From: Lepidostoma basale | Lineage: Eukaryota; Arthropoda; Insecta; Trichoptera; Lepidostomatidae | NCBI GenBank assembly: GCA_022606425.2 | Contig: JAHDVF020000211.1 | Coordinates: 3,534,001-3,598,000 of the forward strand | DNA length: 64,000 bases | Reading direction: 5' to 3' | In this document: piece by piece, positions 31,980 through 41,115 of the stretch | Numbering within the stretch: the first letter of the stretch is position 1 | How the letters are laid out: the number at the start of each line of letters is the position of its first letter | Notes under the pieces: model-generated | The model's database searches: none | Seen by the model: only the letters and a program-made list of their open reading frames with translations | What the model was told of the DNA's origin: nothing | Position numbers and translations under genes: made by a program

Positions 31980-32060
31980 TCCGCCCCTTTGAGGGGGTGT
32001 CAGGCTCCTCGCCGGTGGAGAGGGGGCACCTTGCGGGGCCCCGTTCTTTCCTCTTGGATC
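31980..32060. other. Short GC-rich patch
   Basis: Contains CCCCTTTGAGGGGG and CTTGCGGGGCCCCG, two small palindromic patches, in AT-rich surroundings. Function not recognised. Confidence 0.3.
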
Positions 32061-32449
32061 AATTTTCTTTTTAAATTATACACATAAAAATGTTAGGTTC
32101 CCTGTGTTCCTGTCCTTAGCTTCCATGACTGTTTTCTCTATCGCTTTCCAGTTAACTCGCCATTTTTTGGTGGCTTTCTTTGGTTTTTAAGAGATTTTTT
32201 ATTCTAATGGCCTCAAATCTAATGGCCTTAAATCGTCTCAATTCCATCTGCCATATAGGTCAAACGCAAGTTTTGTAGATTTGAAAATCTTTTAAATAAA
32301 TTCCACATGCATTTCATGTAATGTCACTGGATTTCGTATGATATAAATATATTAAAAACTTTGGCTGTTTATTATGTTAAAGCAACGGAAAAAAATAAAC
32401 TTCAAACCTGTGTTTATTTAATGTTTCTTGAAAAATTACTTCAAATCAA

Positions 32450-32621
32450 ATTAGTTTATTTCATCAATAGAAATTACAAAATTAAGATTTAAGGCATCTA
32501 TTGAGAACAGATAAAATAATATATTGTATATAGTATACTACTAGAAACGCATGAGAGATGGTTCGACATTAGGAAGACAAGATACTCTCCAAAATCAAGA
32601 GTATTTGCTATTAGTTGATAA
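32450..32621 (-). mobile_element. LINE-K 3' UTR
   Basis: Shares AAGGCATCTATTGAGAAC, ACGCATGAGAGATGGTTCG and AATCAAGAGTATTTG with 9751 and 46801, same orientation (3' end at the left). Confidence 0.65.
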
Positions 32622-32700
32622 CAGTTCCCTGTCAACTCTAGCTCGCCTCAGGACTTCGGTATTGGTAACCATGTCCGTCCAAGGAATTCTAAGCATTCGG
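32622..32700 (-). mobile_element. LINE-C RT fragment
   Basis: Minus strand RRMLRIPWTDMVTNTEVLRR then ARVDRELLST, matching the LINE-C copy at 54945. It is squeezed between LINE-K and LINE-A pieces. Confidence 0.7.
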
Positions 32701-32795
32701 CGATGTGAATGGAACAAGAAAAAGAGGATGACAGAGGAAAACGTGGCAGGTCAAATCAGTTAAATATTAAATGTCGGGCACGTAATGTTCTGTTT
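32701..32795 (+). mobile_element. LINE-A fragment
   Basis: DVNGTRKRG, RGKRGRSNQ-like and GTCGGGCACGT: the region between MERM and MNVEE of LINE-A, joined directly to a LINE-C piece of opposite orientation. Confidence 0.6.
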
Positions 32796-33239
32796 CTGTA
32801 GTACTAGGATCTCCAATATTTTTTCTGACGAAGACTAACCACGCAAGATTTGAATTAAACCCTTCATAATTCGTCGTTAAATTTGAGTAGCACTATAGCC
32901 GGGACGGGAACATCTCTGTATTTTATGGCAGGGATTCCAAGAGAAGTATAAATAAGAAATGAGCACTGCCAAAAATATATGAAAAAGCAATACTCCCCGC
33001 TCTGTCGCCTTGGTCTTATTCAAATCAGATCACACGAATATCAAGATGACATCGTTATATTATACATATGGAAAAAATGGTCCAGGAAATATGGGGTTGC
33101 TTTACCTTGCAAATAGCCTGTTCCATCGCGCAGGGTTGCCCGCCCATCAAACTATATTCCCGAGATAAGGCTAAAAAATACGTAAGCGTAATGTTTTCAG
33201 ATAACGTTAATATTATATTTCATTTATTTATTTTAAACA

Positions 33240-33485
33240 TATCTAAAGCATTACAGATTTTTTTTTCAATCCAATAAAGATACAAGTTAGAGATACACAA
33301 TAATAAGTAATACATAATAGATTAGTAAAAAGAGCGAGAAACATAAGATGCATGACAAATTAATAAAATAAATATACCAAACAATTATAATAAAATAGTA
33401 CTTCCCTCAGATGAGCCAAACTATCACAAAATATGTCAAACTCCGAGGTGATACGATTAAGCAAAGATATTGCTCTAAATATTAT
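33240..33485 (-). mobile_element. LINE-K fragment
   Basis: Minus strand RAISLLNRITSEFDIF then CDSLAHLREVL (33420-33480), the same block as at 15200, 47040, 54340 and 56460; the rest is K 3' UTR rich in AT. Confidence 0.6.
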
Positions 33486-33508
33486 GATTTTGTTTGTGAT
33501 ATATCATA

Positions 33509-33640
33509 AACTAACTAACCATTACGCAGTCTCCCCGAAGGGGTAGGCACAAAGAATGGACTGCCACGCTTTTCTTTCCTGAAATATTTCTCTCGCTTCC
33601 TCAATATTCATACACCGTGACATCCACGCGCGTCGATTTA
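33509..33640 (-). mobile_element. LINE-A1 3' end
   Basis: ACTAACTAACC (tail), ATTACGCAGTCTCCCCGAAG, ATGGACTGCCACGC and CCACGCGCGTCGATTT. Cut at 33640 where the J foldback begins. Confidence 0.75.
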
Positions 33641-33656
33641 TTTTATTTTTATTTTT

Positions 33657-33702
33657 CGCGACAGCTGTTTCCTCAACTTATGTTGACATCATCAGGTGTA
33701 AC
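33657..33702 (-). ncRNA. Hammerhead ribozyme-like motif, family J
   Basis: Minus strand CUGAUGA (33689-33695), stem II UCAAC with GUUGA, loop AUAA, GAAA, CAGCU and GUC followed by GCG. All core residues are present. Stem I is short and imperfect. Confidence 0.6.
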
Positions 33703-33750
33703 AATAATATATCAACTGTTAAATTTTCGTGATTTTTCGAACCTTTGTGT

Positions 33751-34050
33751 GTATTTGTTCCTATGTCAATTTTAATGATTTCTATGATATAATTTTGAAT
33801 TTCTTGCTGGAAGAAATGATATGGTGTATTTGTTCCTATGTCAATTTTAATGATTTCTATGATACAATTTTGAATTTCTTGCTGGAAGAAATGATATGGT
33901 GTATTTGTTCCAATGTCAATTTTAATGATTTCTATGATACAATTTTGAAATTCTTGCTGGAAGAAATGATATGGTGTATTTGTTCCAATGTCAATTTTAA
34001 TGATTTCTATGATATAATATGGACGTTCTTGCTGAAAGAAATTATTTAAA
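33751..34050. repeat. Tandem repeat, 4 x 75 bp
   Basis: Four units starting at 33751, 33826, 33901 and 33976, nearly identical in the first three. Because 75 is a multiple of three, frames stay open on both strands (25-residue repeats with NFNDFYDTILNF on plus and IIEIIKIDIGTNTPYHF on minus). I read this as a minisatellite inside a non-coding element, not a protein. Confidence 0.85.
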
Positions 34051-34118
34051 TAGTTATAGAATAAAATACACATAAAGGTTCGAAAAATCACAAAAATTTA
34101 GCATTTGATATATTATTG

Positions 34119-34165
34119 CAACACCTGATGATGTCAACATAGGTTGACGAAAGGTCTGTCGCGAA
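34119..34165 (+). ncRNA. Hammerhead-like motif, family J, changed stem III
   Basis: CTGATGA (34125-34131), perfect 6-bp stem II (GTCAAC with GTTGAC), GAAA (34149-34152), then GGTCTGTC in place of CAGCTGTC. Core intact; stem III altered so cleavage is less likely. Confidence 0.55.
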
Positions 34166-34243
34166 AAATAAAAACAACATTGAGATATATAAAGACAGAG
34201 TTTTGTAATTTAACAGTTTATAATGTTAAAGTACCATAGTTTT

Positions 34244-34750
34244 ACTTATGAATGGAAGCAAATCATGGAACTGGCTAGTTCCATGATTTGCTTCCATTCA
34301 TAAGTAAAACTATAGCTGGCTGGAAATGCGCTAGAGATGAGGTCCCTTAGACGGATATGTGGTAGAACGATGTACGACAGAATCTCAAATGCTGATATTA
34401 GAATGGAATGTAGAGCGAATATATGTATTATGAATAAAATTATGAAAGGATCGCTGCGTTGGTTCAGACATATGTAGCGTATGGGTGAAGCAAAAAAGGT
34501 TAAGTATACGTTAACGATGTAAATGGAGTACGGAGTCGAGGTAGACCGAGGAAAACATGGCATGACCAAATTAATCAAATTTTAAAGGTTGGTTATGCTA
34601 GAAGCCGGAAGAATCGTGTGCGTGTATGACTCGCTGTATGAATGTGGAGGAAGCTAGAGAGGTATGTTCCGATAGAGTAGTGTGGCGGTCCGTTCTCTCT
34701 GCCTATCCCTGCGGTGAAATGGCGAGATAGTTTGTTTTTGTTGTTGTTAT
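34244..34750 (+). mobile_element. LINE-A2 insertion with 13-bp target duplications
   Basis: Inserted in the end block of the J element at 33645. Flanking copies GTACCATAGTTTT (34231-34243) and GTATCATAGTGTT (34751-34763) agree at 11 of 13 positions, as expected for target-primed integration. The body has MRSLRRICGRTMYDRIS, a CRANICIMNKIMKGSLRWF region, RGRPRKTWHDQINQILKVG and a TTG/TTTTG tail. Its first 70 bases form a perfect palindrome with part of the target site (34236-34313). Confidence 0.85.
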
Positions 34751-34769
34751 GTATCATAGTGTTTCGGCC

Positions 34770-35225
34770 AAAATTTTAATTTTATATGTACGCTTTTGAA
34801 TAATAGTACGGTAATAATGGTTATTACTTTTCCCGCTGTATAAATTTGGAATATTCGTAAGCTGTTCGAATTCTTACATATTTTTTAGATCATTCCTCTG
34901 TCATCGAAACTCCAGTAGCGAGATGTAGGTAGACACCCGTAGGCCGGAACCAGGGCGGATGACCTTTATTCGAGGATTTGCGAATGACGAAAGAATCTAA
35001 ATGTTGAATGCCTACCCTGCTGCTCCGTGCGGCTGTAGACAGTCCGCTCGGAGCTTGTTGTATGGAAAAGCAGACTACATGAATAAATGTGCCACTTACT
35101 CTCCCCATATCCTGACCGAGTGTGTATGTGTGGGAAGAAATATCCCCAGGAATGGAGTCAGGGAAAAAAACACAAATTATTTATATGAATCGAAATACAT
35201 TGTCATAATTGCAACAACAACAAAA
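34770..35225. other. Mixed spacer
   Basis: 34880-35130 is GC-richer with short open frames on both strands and no family match. No gene called. Confidence 0.35.
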
Positions 35226-35229
35226 AACA

Positions 35230-35520
35230 GAAAATTTACTGGATTAATTTTATCTCAATAGAGACGAAGATGCAAACTGGAAACTGAATATGGTGATCGA
35301 GGTGTTTACAGGACTTATGACCTGTCATTGGTTGGGTTAAGCGCACGCTTTATGTAATTACAACATTCCCCATTCCACCTTACTTATGACCACCATGTCT
35401 GACAAATTTTTGGAAGTTAATATCCAATACCACAATTCACATGTCAGTTTCAATCTACAGACCAGCGCCATCTATGAAGATTAGATTTAAGCATTAAGCA
35501 GAAGATCTTTATAACGCAAT
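35230..35520. repeat. Duplicated block, copy 1, with CTCF-like motif
   Basis: Shares with 36055-36320: ATCTCAATAGAGACGAAGAT, TTTACAGGACTTATGACCTG, GGTTGGGTTAAGCG, CAACATTCCCCATT and AGCGCCATCTAT. The last contains TAGATGGCGCT on the minus strand (35464-35474), which fits the core of the insect CTCF site. Same orientation as copy 2. Confidence 0.65.
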
Positions 35521-35789
35521 GTGAAAGGCTACCGCCAATAACGCACTGCTAGATAACGCCTGGAAATGTCACTCCAATTTATATGCTGAAAATTTACTGC
35601 CAATAAGTTTTTTTTTTTAACTTGAGTTGAATCCTTACTTTACGCCCTGCTTTACTGCCACATAGTATAAAATTCACTGCCACATAGTTGCCACAAAAAA
35701 CTCATAGTTGCCATATCAAATTGCGTTTTAGTGTCTTGTGATAGGGTCAAGTATATACAACATTAGCGTACCCAACAGACGTTATCCTG

Positions 35790-36050
35790 CCCGAATAAAC
35801 TGCTACTGGCTCTTTGGGTCACTTGTAGTTTCTCGGTACTTTGTTTGGACAATGTTACAGTTTCAAGACCATAATTTCCAATTGGCAGAACCCAGGCTTC
35901 TTAGACTTTTCGTTTATTGGTATTTCCCGGTTTTTAAAGATGTAACCCATGTTTCCGAAAGCTGCCCAGCTTAGTCCAATTTTTCTTGTTTCAATAGTTT
36001 GGTTATCTCGGCCCAATCGAATATTGTGTCCTATTTATAAAGATAAAATA
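35790..36050 (-). mobile_element. RTE-type RT, mid C-terminal fragment
   Basis: Minus strand: YIRLGRDNQTIETRKIGLSW, AAFGNMGYIFKNREIPI, then a region equivalent to QCVLPVLTYGAE(T) in shifted frame and HCPNKVP. IxLxWAAFGKL...FK is typical RTE sequence just upstream of the TYGAETW block. Lies between the two duplicated blocks. Confidence 0.6.
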
Positions 36051-36054
36051 AGTT

Positions 36055-36320
36055 TTAAGGATTAATTGTATCTCAATAGAGACGAAGATGTAAATAATTT
36101 GGAAACAGAATATGGTAGTCGAGGCGTTTACAGGACTTATGACCTGTCATTAGTTGGGTTAAGCGATCACTTTATGCTAACAACATTCCCCATTTCGACC
36201 TTCTTACGACACCACATTTGACAATTTTTTGGAACTTGTATATATGCTACTATTTTTTAATAACTTCACATTGTGGTACACTAGCGCCATCTATTAAGAT
36301 AAAACAATGATAACCCGCAA
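36055..36320. repeat. Duplicated block, copy 2, with CTCF-like motif
   Basis: Direct repeat of 35230-35520 with scattered changes and small deletions; AGCGCCATCTA at 36283-36293. The pair could be two insertions of one repeat or the arms of a decayed element; an LTR reading is not supported because no LTR-element protein lies between. Confidence 0.65.
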
Positions 36321-36477
36321 TGGGTAAAAATCCAGTATTTGTCTACAAGTATTTGTATACAAAAATAACAAATTCGATAAAATAAGCTTTAATTGTGATA
36401 AGGCCAATGAACAAATTTGACGATGTTTGACATTCTAATACATTCTTTTGATTATTTATAACTAAAATAAAACTTAT

Positions 36478-36640
36478 AACCATCACGCCGTCTTCCCGAA
36501 GGGGACCGACCAGTGATCGATAGTCTTCCCGCGTCCCTTCTCCTCCTTCTATCATTGTACTTTGTTGTCTTTTGTAATAACGGTGGGTGGAAAGACATTC
36601 ATTTTTATACTTCTCTCGATTCCTCAACTTTCGTACATTA
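36478..36640 (-). mobile_element. LINE-A1 3' end, interrupted by a SINE
   Basis: ACCATCACGCCGTCTTCCCG at the left, then an unusual middle and CTCTCGATTCCTCAAC. It stops at 36640 and the same element resumes at 36886. Confidence 0.7.
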
Positions 36641-36885
36641 TGTTATTATTATTATTTTGTTGAATCGCTCTTTACATCATGACAGCATGAACCAAATCGA
36701 TGTGAAGGGTATAATAGCTATCATAGTGATTCTCGTGACAAGTGATAGGTAGCTAATCTATCGCCATTTTACTGTCACGTGAATTCTACACCAGACCAAA
36801 AACAGTGTGACAATCACACTGCCCTCGCCGGAAATCGAACCCGGAACCTTAGGGGTGGCAGTCAATGCGTTTACGTCACTCGGAC
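36641..36885 (-). mobile_element. tRNA-derived SINE (copy 4) inserted in LINE-A
   Basis: Minus strand: B box GGGTTCGATTTCC near 36835, a perfect pol III B-box match, with the A-box side near 36890; the body AGTGTGATTGTCACACTG, ATTCACGTGACAGTAAAATG, ATCACTTGTCACG, TAGCTATTATACCC and ATGATGTAAAG; then GATTCAACAAAAT and an AAT tail (TTATTATTATTATTTTG on plus). It has both head and tail, so it is the most complete SINE copy. Confidence 0.85.
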
Positions 36886-36985
36886 TCGTCACGTGGCCGA
36901 CATTTAATATTTGATTGATTAGATCGTGGCAAGTTTCCCTTGGCCTTCCTCTATTTCTAGCTTCGTTTACGTAGTTTATTCCTAA
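36886..36985 (-). mobile_element. LINE-A1, continuation upstream of the SINE
   Basis: CTCGTCACGTGGCCGACATT, ATTGATTAGATCGTGGCAAG and TTCCTCTATTTCTAGCTTCG continue the copy at 36478. Confidence 0.75.
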
Positions 36986-36996
36986 GTACAATTATT

Positions 36997-37252
36997 TAAT
37001 GGAAGAACGGTTAAGAAAGCATACGTTAACGGTGTGAATGGAGTACAGAGTCGTGGGAGACCGATGAAAACTTGGCATGACCAAATTAATCAAATTTTAA
37101 AGGTCGGCCATGCTAGAAGTCGGAAAAATCAACGTGCTGTATGAATGTGGAGGAAGCTAGAGACGTGTGTCAGGATCGACTGGTATGGCGATCAATTTTA
37201 TCTGACTATCCCTTAGGAGAAACGGAGTGATGTTTTTGTTTGTTTGTTTGTT
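36997..37252 (+). mobile_element. LINE-A2 3' end
   Basis: TVKKAYVNGVNGVQSRGRPM, WHDQINQILKVGHARSRKNQ, then MNVEEARDVCQDR in a shifted frame, and tail GTTTTTGTTTGTTTGTTTG (A2 type). Confidence 0.8.
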
Positions 37253-37259
37253 ATGATTA

Positions 37260-38215
37260 AAATCTTTTTAAACGTATTTTTGACAGGATATTTTTTTGCC
37301 AAATTCGAGCTATTTGGGATGAGTCAATTCCTTGGAAGGATTCCCTTCTGCTGGGCCTGAAGTAACCAAGTAGTGGGTGTAGCCTTCGAAAAATATCATA
37401 ACGAACGAAATGTTTGTGACGTGAGGTATTCTGGGGGCGGTGGGCATGGGGCGGGTGGCGGGGGGGTGGTCCTTGTCACAGTTTATTATGTGTTTCTGGT
37501 CTGGGAATTAGGTAGGGGAGGACGGGGCTGAGCTTCCTTTGTTCATATTTTTGTAATACTTTTTAGGGAAATGTACCCAAAAGCAAATCCTGACTGATGG
37601 ATATATAATTTCGTTTTGGACAGAATGCGTAGGTTTTTGGGAACGAATAAAACATTTTTTTCAAATAAGATTTTTTCTAATAAGAAACATCTATACATGA
37701 AATTCGGACTTGTGAATACTTACACAATAATACACTCATATATTTATTTAAGTCCTGATACTTCATTGTTAACATAGCTAAAATAAAATATACCCAAACA
37801 AGAAATATTAGCCCATAATTTGATTAGAAATATTATGCACGTATACTCGTATGTATAATTTTTATTTATTTATTGATCATTTACCAAGTACATGGTTTTA
37901 ATACCTCCCAACTGGGGTAACTCGTTCTAGGGAGGTATTCCTAGTACTCTATATAATTTTAATATATAATATAATTTACAAATTTAGGGAACAGTTAAGG
38001 GGAGCAACACATATCCTAAAGTTTATAACTTAAAATTAATTGACTTATATATTATATAACACTATTTAAACACTATATTGTCTTATATAACACTATTTAA
38101 ACTATTTATTTATTAAAAAAAAATATACTATTATACATTCAAGCCGCCCTTTTTTAATGTCTCCGTAGTTGCATGTTTTTTGTAATTGTGCATTGTTATT
38201 TTTTTGTGGGTGGTT
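37260..38215. other. Spacer with local duplication
   Basis: 37420-37520 is GC-rich with runs of G. 38040-38105 repeats ATATAACACTATTTAAAC twice. Otherwise AT-rich with no gene. Confidence 0.35.
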
Positions 38216-38336
38216 TACGAAAAAATATATTGATGGTTGAGGTATTAGTTTTGTAAAACTCCATTATTAATTTATGATAGTAAACACGATTATTTAGTGG
38301 TTTTACTTGGATTTAATTTATATATAATTTATATAT

Positions 38337-38478
38337 GAGGTTCGCAACCCATCACACCGCGTCTCTCGCGATGGCGAAAAGAGAAGGATGGAGTGCCGCA
38401 TCGACTAAAGTGTGGCAGTCCATTCTTTCTGCCTACCCTTTCGGGGAGACGGCGTGATGGTTAGTTAATTAGTTAGTT
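38337..38478 (+). mobile_element. LINE-A-derived hairpin element (copy 1)
   Basis: Two inverted copies of the LINE-A 3' end (arms 38349-38400 and 38411-38460) joined by a 10-base loop, ending in a TTAGTTAATTAGTTAG tail. The leading ATGAGGTTCGCAA is shared with copy 2 only. Because it keeps the LINE-A 3' end and tail, it can be mobilised by LINE-A protein, like a SINE; the short length and repeated occurrence support that. Confidence 0.75.
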
Positions 38479-38501
38479 ATAATATATTGTGATAAATTAT
38501 G

Positions 38502-38545
38502 ACAGTTTGAGAATGCCCTCGCAAGACGAAACAAATTTGTCACAA
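38502..38545 (+). ncRNA. Hammerhead-like motif, family G (U3/A8 core)
   Basis: UUGAGAA, UGCCCUCGCAAGAC hairpin, GAAAC, then AAAUUU and GUC followed by AC. C3 and G8 are U and A; all other core positions fit. Confidence 0.5.
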
Positions 38546-38775
38546 TTTACATAAATTAAATCCAAGTAAATCTTTTTAGGATAAAAAAATATTACTTTAA
38601 AAAAAAATACTAATAAAAATAAAAAATAAAAATACTTAAAAAAAAAGTGGATACGTGGAACATAAATTTAATAGACAATATGTGCACCATCTAAAAATAA
38701 TATTTTGTAATAAATTATTTTTATTTTGTTATTTTATTTTATATCATTTACGTATTTCATATTATTTTTTTGTAG

Positions 38776-38962
38776 ATTCGATCGAAGTGTGCGCGGGAGA
38801 TGCCTATTGGTGGCGATGAGGTTCGCAACCCATCACACCGCGTCTCCCGCGGGGCGAAAAGAGAAGGATGGAGTGCCGCATCGGTTAAAGTGTGACAGTC
38901 CATTCTTTCTGCCTTCCCTTTCGGGGAGACGGCGTGATGGTTAGTTAGTTAGTTAGTTAGTT
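38776..38962 (+). mobile_element. LINE-A-derived hairpin element (copy 2), longest 5' part
   Basis: Arms 38830-38880 and 38891-38940 match copy 1; tail TTAGTTAGTTAGTTAGTTAG (38941-38960). The 5' extension from about 38776 has GTGGCGATGAGG and GGTTCGCAACC next to each other; the latter is close to a pol III B box but the spacing to an A box is wrong, so a pol III promoter is only a possibility. A G-family arm follows at 38962. Confidence 0.75.
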
Positions 38963-39029
38963 TAAATCCAAGTAAAACCACTAAACAATCGTATTTACTA
39001 TTACGAATAAACATGTCTGTTTTCAAGAA

Positions 39030-39375
39030 GTTTTGTTATAAACTGTTAAATTAAAAAAACTTTGTTTATGTATCACAATTATTTTCGTTTAAATTCGTTC
39101 AGTTGAATCGCTGTTTCGCCAACCTTATTCAAATTGACAGCTTTTTCGTCAAATTATTCAAATTGACATTTGAACAAATACACATAAAAGTTAGAAAAAT
39201 CACGAAAATCTGACATTTGATATTTTATTGTCACACCTGATGATGTCAACATAGGTTAACGAAACAGCTGTCGCGTAAAGTATACATGAAAAAGTTTTTT
39301 AATTTAACAGTTTATAATGTTAAAGTAACAAAGTGTTTCGGCCAAAACAATGAACTATTTAAGTTCTAATATGTT
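39030..39375. repeat. J-family element
   Basis: Left side has a worn minus-strand half-motif (CTGTTTCGCCAACC, 39111-39124); right side the intact hammerhead at 39231. It ends in TAACAGTTTATAATGTTAAA and TGTTTCGGCCAAAACAATG, the J terminal blocks. Confidence 0.6.
39231..39277 (+). ncRNA. Hammerhead ribozyme-like motif, family J, intact core
   Basis: CTGATGA (39237-39243), stem II GTCAAC with GTTAAC (one mismatch), loop ATAG, GAAA (39261-39264), CAGCT, GTC, then GCGT. Flanking ACAC and GCGT give three pairs around one A-C mismatch for stem I. Confidence 0.6.
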
Positions 39376-39560
39376 TTATGGTAATGACGTGTTTCGCTTT
39401 GCTGATGCATTATCAATTATTTTAAATTATAAACACACATATTTATTGATTCTGGAATAATAATGGTATTAAATAATTATACGAAATAATACGTCCGTTT
39501 TTTTAGAAGTTTTATAGTGAATGACATGTTTCGCCTTTCTAAGGCATTATTAAATGTAAT
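39376..39560. repeat. F-family motifs, tandem minus orientation
   Basis: Minus-strand F motifs at 39388-39425 (core UUGAUAA, AGCGAAAC, ACGUC) and 39518-39556 (core UUAAUAA, GGCGAAAC, AUGUC), with TCCGTTTTTTTAGAAGTTTT between them. Confidence 0.6.
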
Positions 39561-40360
39561 CAAAAAACGCTACTGCTTATATACATAAGTTAACGGAATA
39601 CGATATTTAAGGTAATTGACGTGGCCCAATACACTATTGAAAACAAATGAAGCAATTAACCCCAGAATACAGGAAATCATTACTGGGAATTAATTCAGTT
39701 TAACCAAGTTGAGAAAGCAATATTTTCTTTATTAAAAATTCAGTTCTAAATTGAATATTATTTCGGTGCCTATTTGGCAAAAGGTCCCAACTGTTTTTTT
39801 TTTGTATTTTACAAGAGAGCAAAAATAAGATTTTTACATTATTTTGATTATTTATAATTTTTTTATTTTTGTTCCAAATCGTTTATTTCAAATGTGAATT
39901 TACGTTGCATAACGTTATCTACAAGATATATCAAACACTAAATAAATAAAAAATATACCTATGTATATATTTAAAAAAAAATAGGCATAATAAAAAAAAT
40001 ACATTAAAAAATGCAAAAAAAAAGTACAGCTCTAACGTTTTGTCAAAACATAAAGTGTGCAAATATAATACTAATGGTATATTTAACTCAATTTTACAAA
40101 AAAACGCACCTGGGACCTTTTGCCAAATAAGTACCGATCTATAGTTTGAAAAATATGTTCCAATTAGGAACATACGTGTATTTTGTAGAGCAAAATGTAC
40201 TCGTATATCAAAGCATATCATTATAATTCGATTTGATATTGGTAAAATATAATAGAGTAAAACAAAAGGAATAACGGATTATTAAAATCAGATGTTTTCT
40301 AAAAATCACTAATCGTATAAATTTATTTATTTTATAAAATTTTTATACCAGCTTATGGGT
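39561..40360. other. AT-rich spacer
   Basis: Contains the pair CTATTTGGCAAAAGGTCCCA (39770) and GGGACCTTTTGCCAAATAAG (40111), reverse complements about 340 bases apart, so a possible further inverted-repeat element spans about 39760-40150. No coding gene; the 96-codon minus frame is poly-F/K low complexity. Confidence 0.4.
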
Positions 40361-40365
40361 TACAG

Positions 40366-41115
40366 CAACTAACCATCATGCCGTCTCTCCGGAGGGGTAG
40401 TCAATCGACCGTCACACTATTCTGTCCTAACATACTTCTCTCGCTTCTCTACATTTATACATCTTACCATGCACGCACGTCGATTTCTCCGACTCCTCAC
40501 GTGACCGACATTCAATATTTGATTGATTTGATCGTGCCACGTTTTTCTCGGCCTTCCTCTATTTCTAGTTCCGTTCACGTAGTTTACATATACCGTCTTC
40601 ACCATTCTCTCTTCACTCATTCATCTCATGTGTCCAAACCATCTTGACGACCGTTTCATTATTTTGTTCCTTACACTTTCATTCGCACTGCATTCACTTC
40701 TTATACTTGCATTTACACTTTATCATATACAGATTTACACACATTTGTCTTAGAGATCTCATTTCATCCTTCTTTTGCCAGTTCCATGCCTACACTTCCA
40801 TACATAAGGGTTGGCACAAGAACACCATCATAGCTTTTGATTGCGATGACAACTTTAAGTGCACCATTTACTCTGTTGACTGCCCTTCTTTCAATATCAT
40901 TCTCCACTCTCCCATCCTTTGTAAACATACTTCCTAAATAAACAAATTCATCCACCCGTTCCAGATTTTCACCATTCATACTAATGTTACAGACTGTCAC
41001 GTTTTCTTCTTTTTCGAAAACCTTTACCTTGAACTTATTCACATTCATCATCAAATCGTACCGCTTGCATAATGCATACTCGTACATACTAGACACCAGG
41101 GCTTGTAGTTCAGGT
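40366..41115 (-). mobile_element. LINE-A1, longest A1 copy
   Basis: 750 bp on the minus strand from ALVSSMYEYALCKRYDLMMN, KVKVFEKEENVTVCN, ENLERVDEFVYLGSMFTKDG, NDIERRAVNRVNGALKVVIA, LVPTLMYGS, then frame breaks through to RGRPRKTWHDQINQILNVGH and the 3' end CCATCATGCCGTCTCTCCGG. It starts just after the palm motif C, so it has no catalytic site. Confidence 0.85.

Larger units (their letters stand above)
33645..34230. repeat. J-family foldback enclosing 75-bp tandem repeats
   Basis: Left arm 33657-33750 and right arm 34048-34165 are inverted copies (both have the hammerhead motif, the CATCAGGTGT/ACACCTGATG block and GATTTTTCGAACCTTTGTGT with its complement). Between them is a four-unit tandem repeat. 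J end blocks TTTAACAGTTTATAATG follow at 34208. Confidence 0.7.
38221..38580. repeat. G-family element split by a hairpin element
   Basis: 38221-38335 is one G arm (GATGGTTGAGGTATTAGTTT, AACTCCATTATTAATTTATG, AGTGGTTTTACTTGGATTTA). It is broken at 38336 by the LINE-A-derived hairpin element and resumes at 38480 with the hammerhead-like motif and AAATCCAAGTAAATC. Confidence 0.6.

Noticed and set aside
33751..34050. Evenly spaced repeats, possible CRISPR-like array.
   Set aside because: Units are tandem with no variable spacers, and the setting is a eukaryotic genome.
33678..34091. Open frames of 137 codons (minus) and 106 codons (plus) with a 25-residue repeat, possible repetitive protein.
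   Set aside because: Both strands stay open only because a 75-bp unit is a multiple of three. The region sits within a non-coding foldback.
35230..36320. Direct repeats as LTRs of a retrotransposon.
   Set aside because: No gag, protease, integrase or primer-binding site lies between; only an RTE fragment does.
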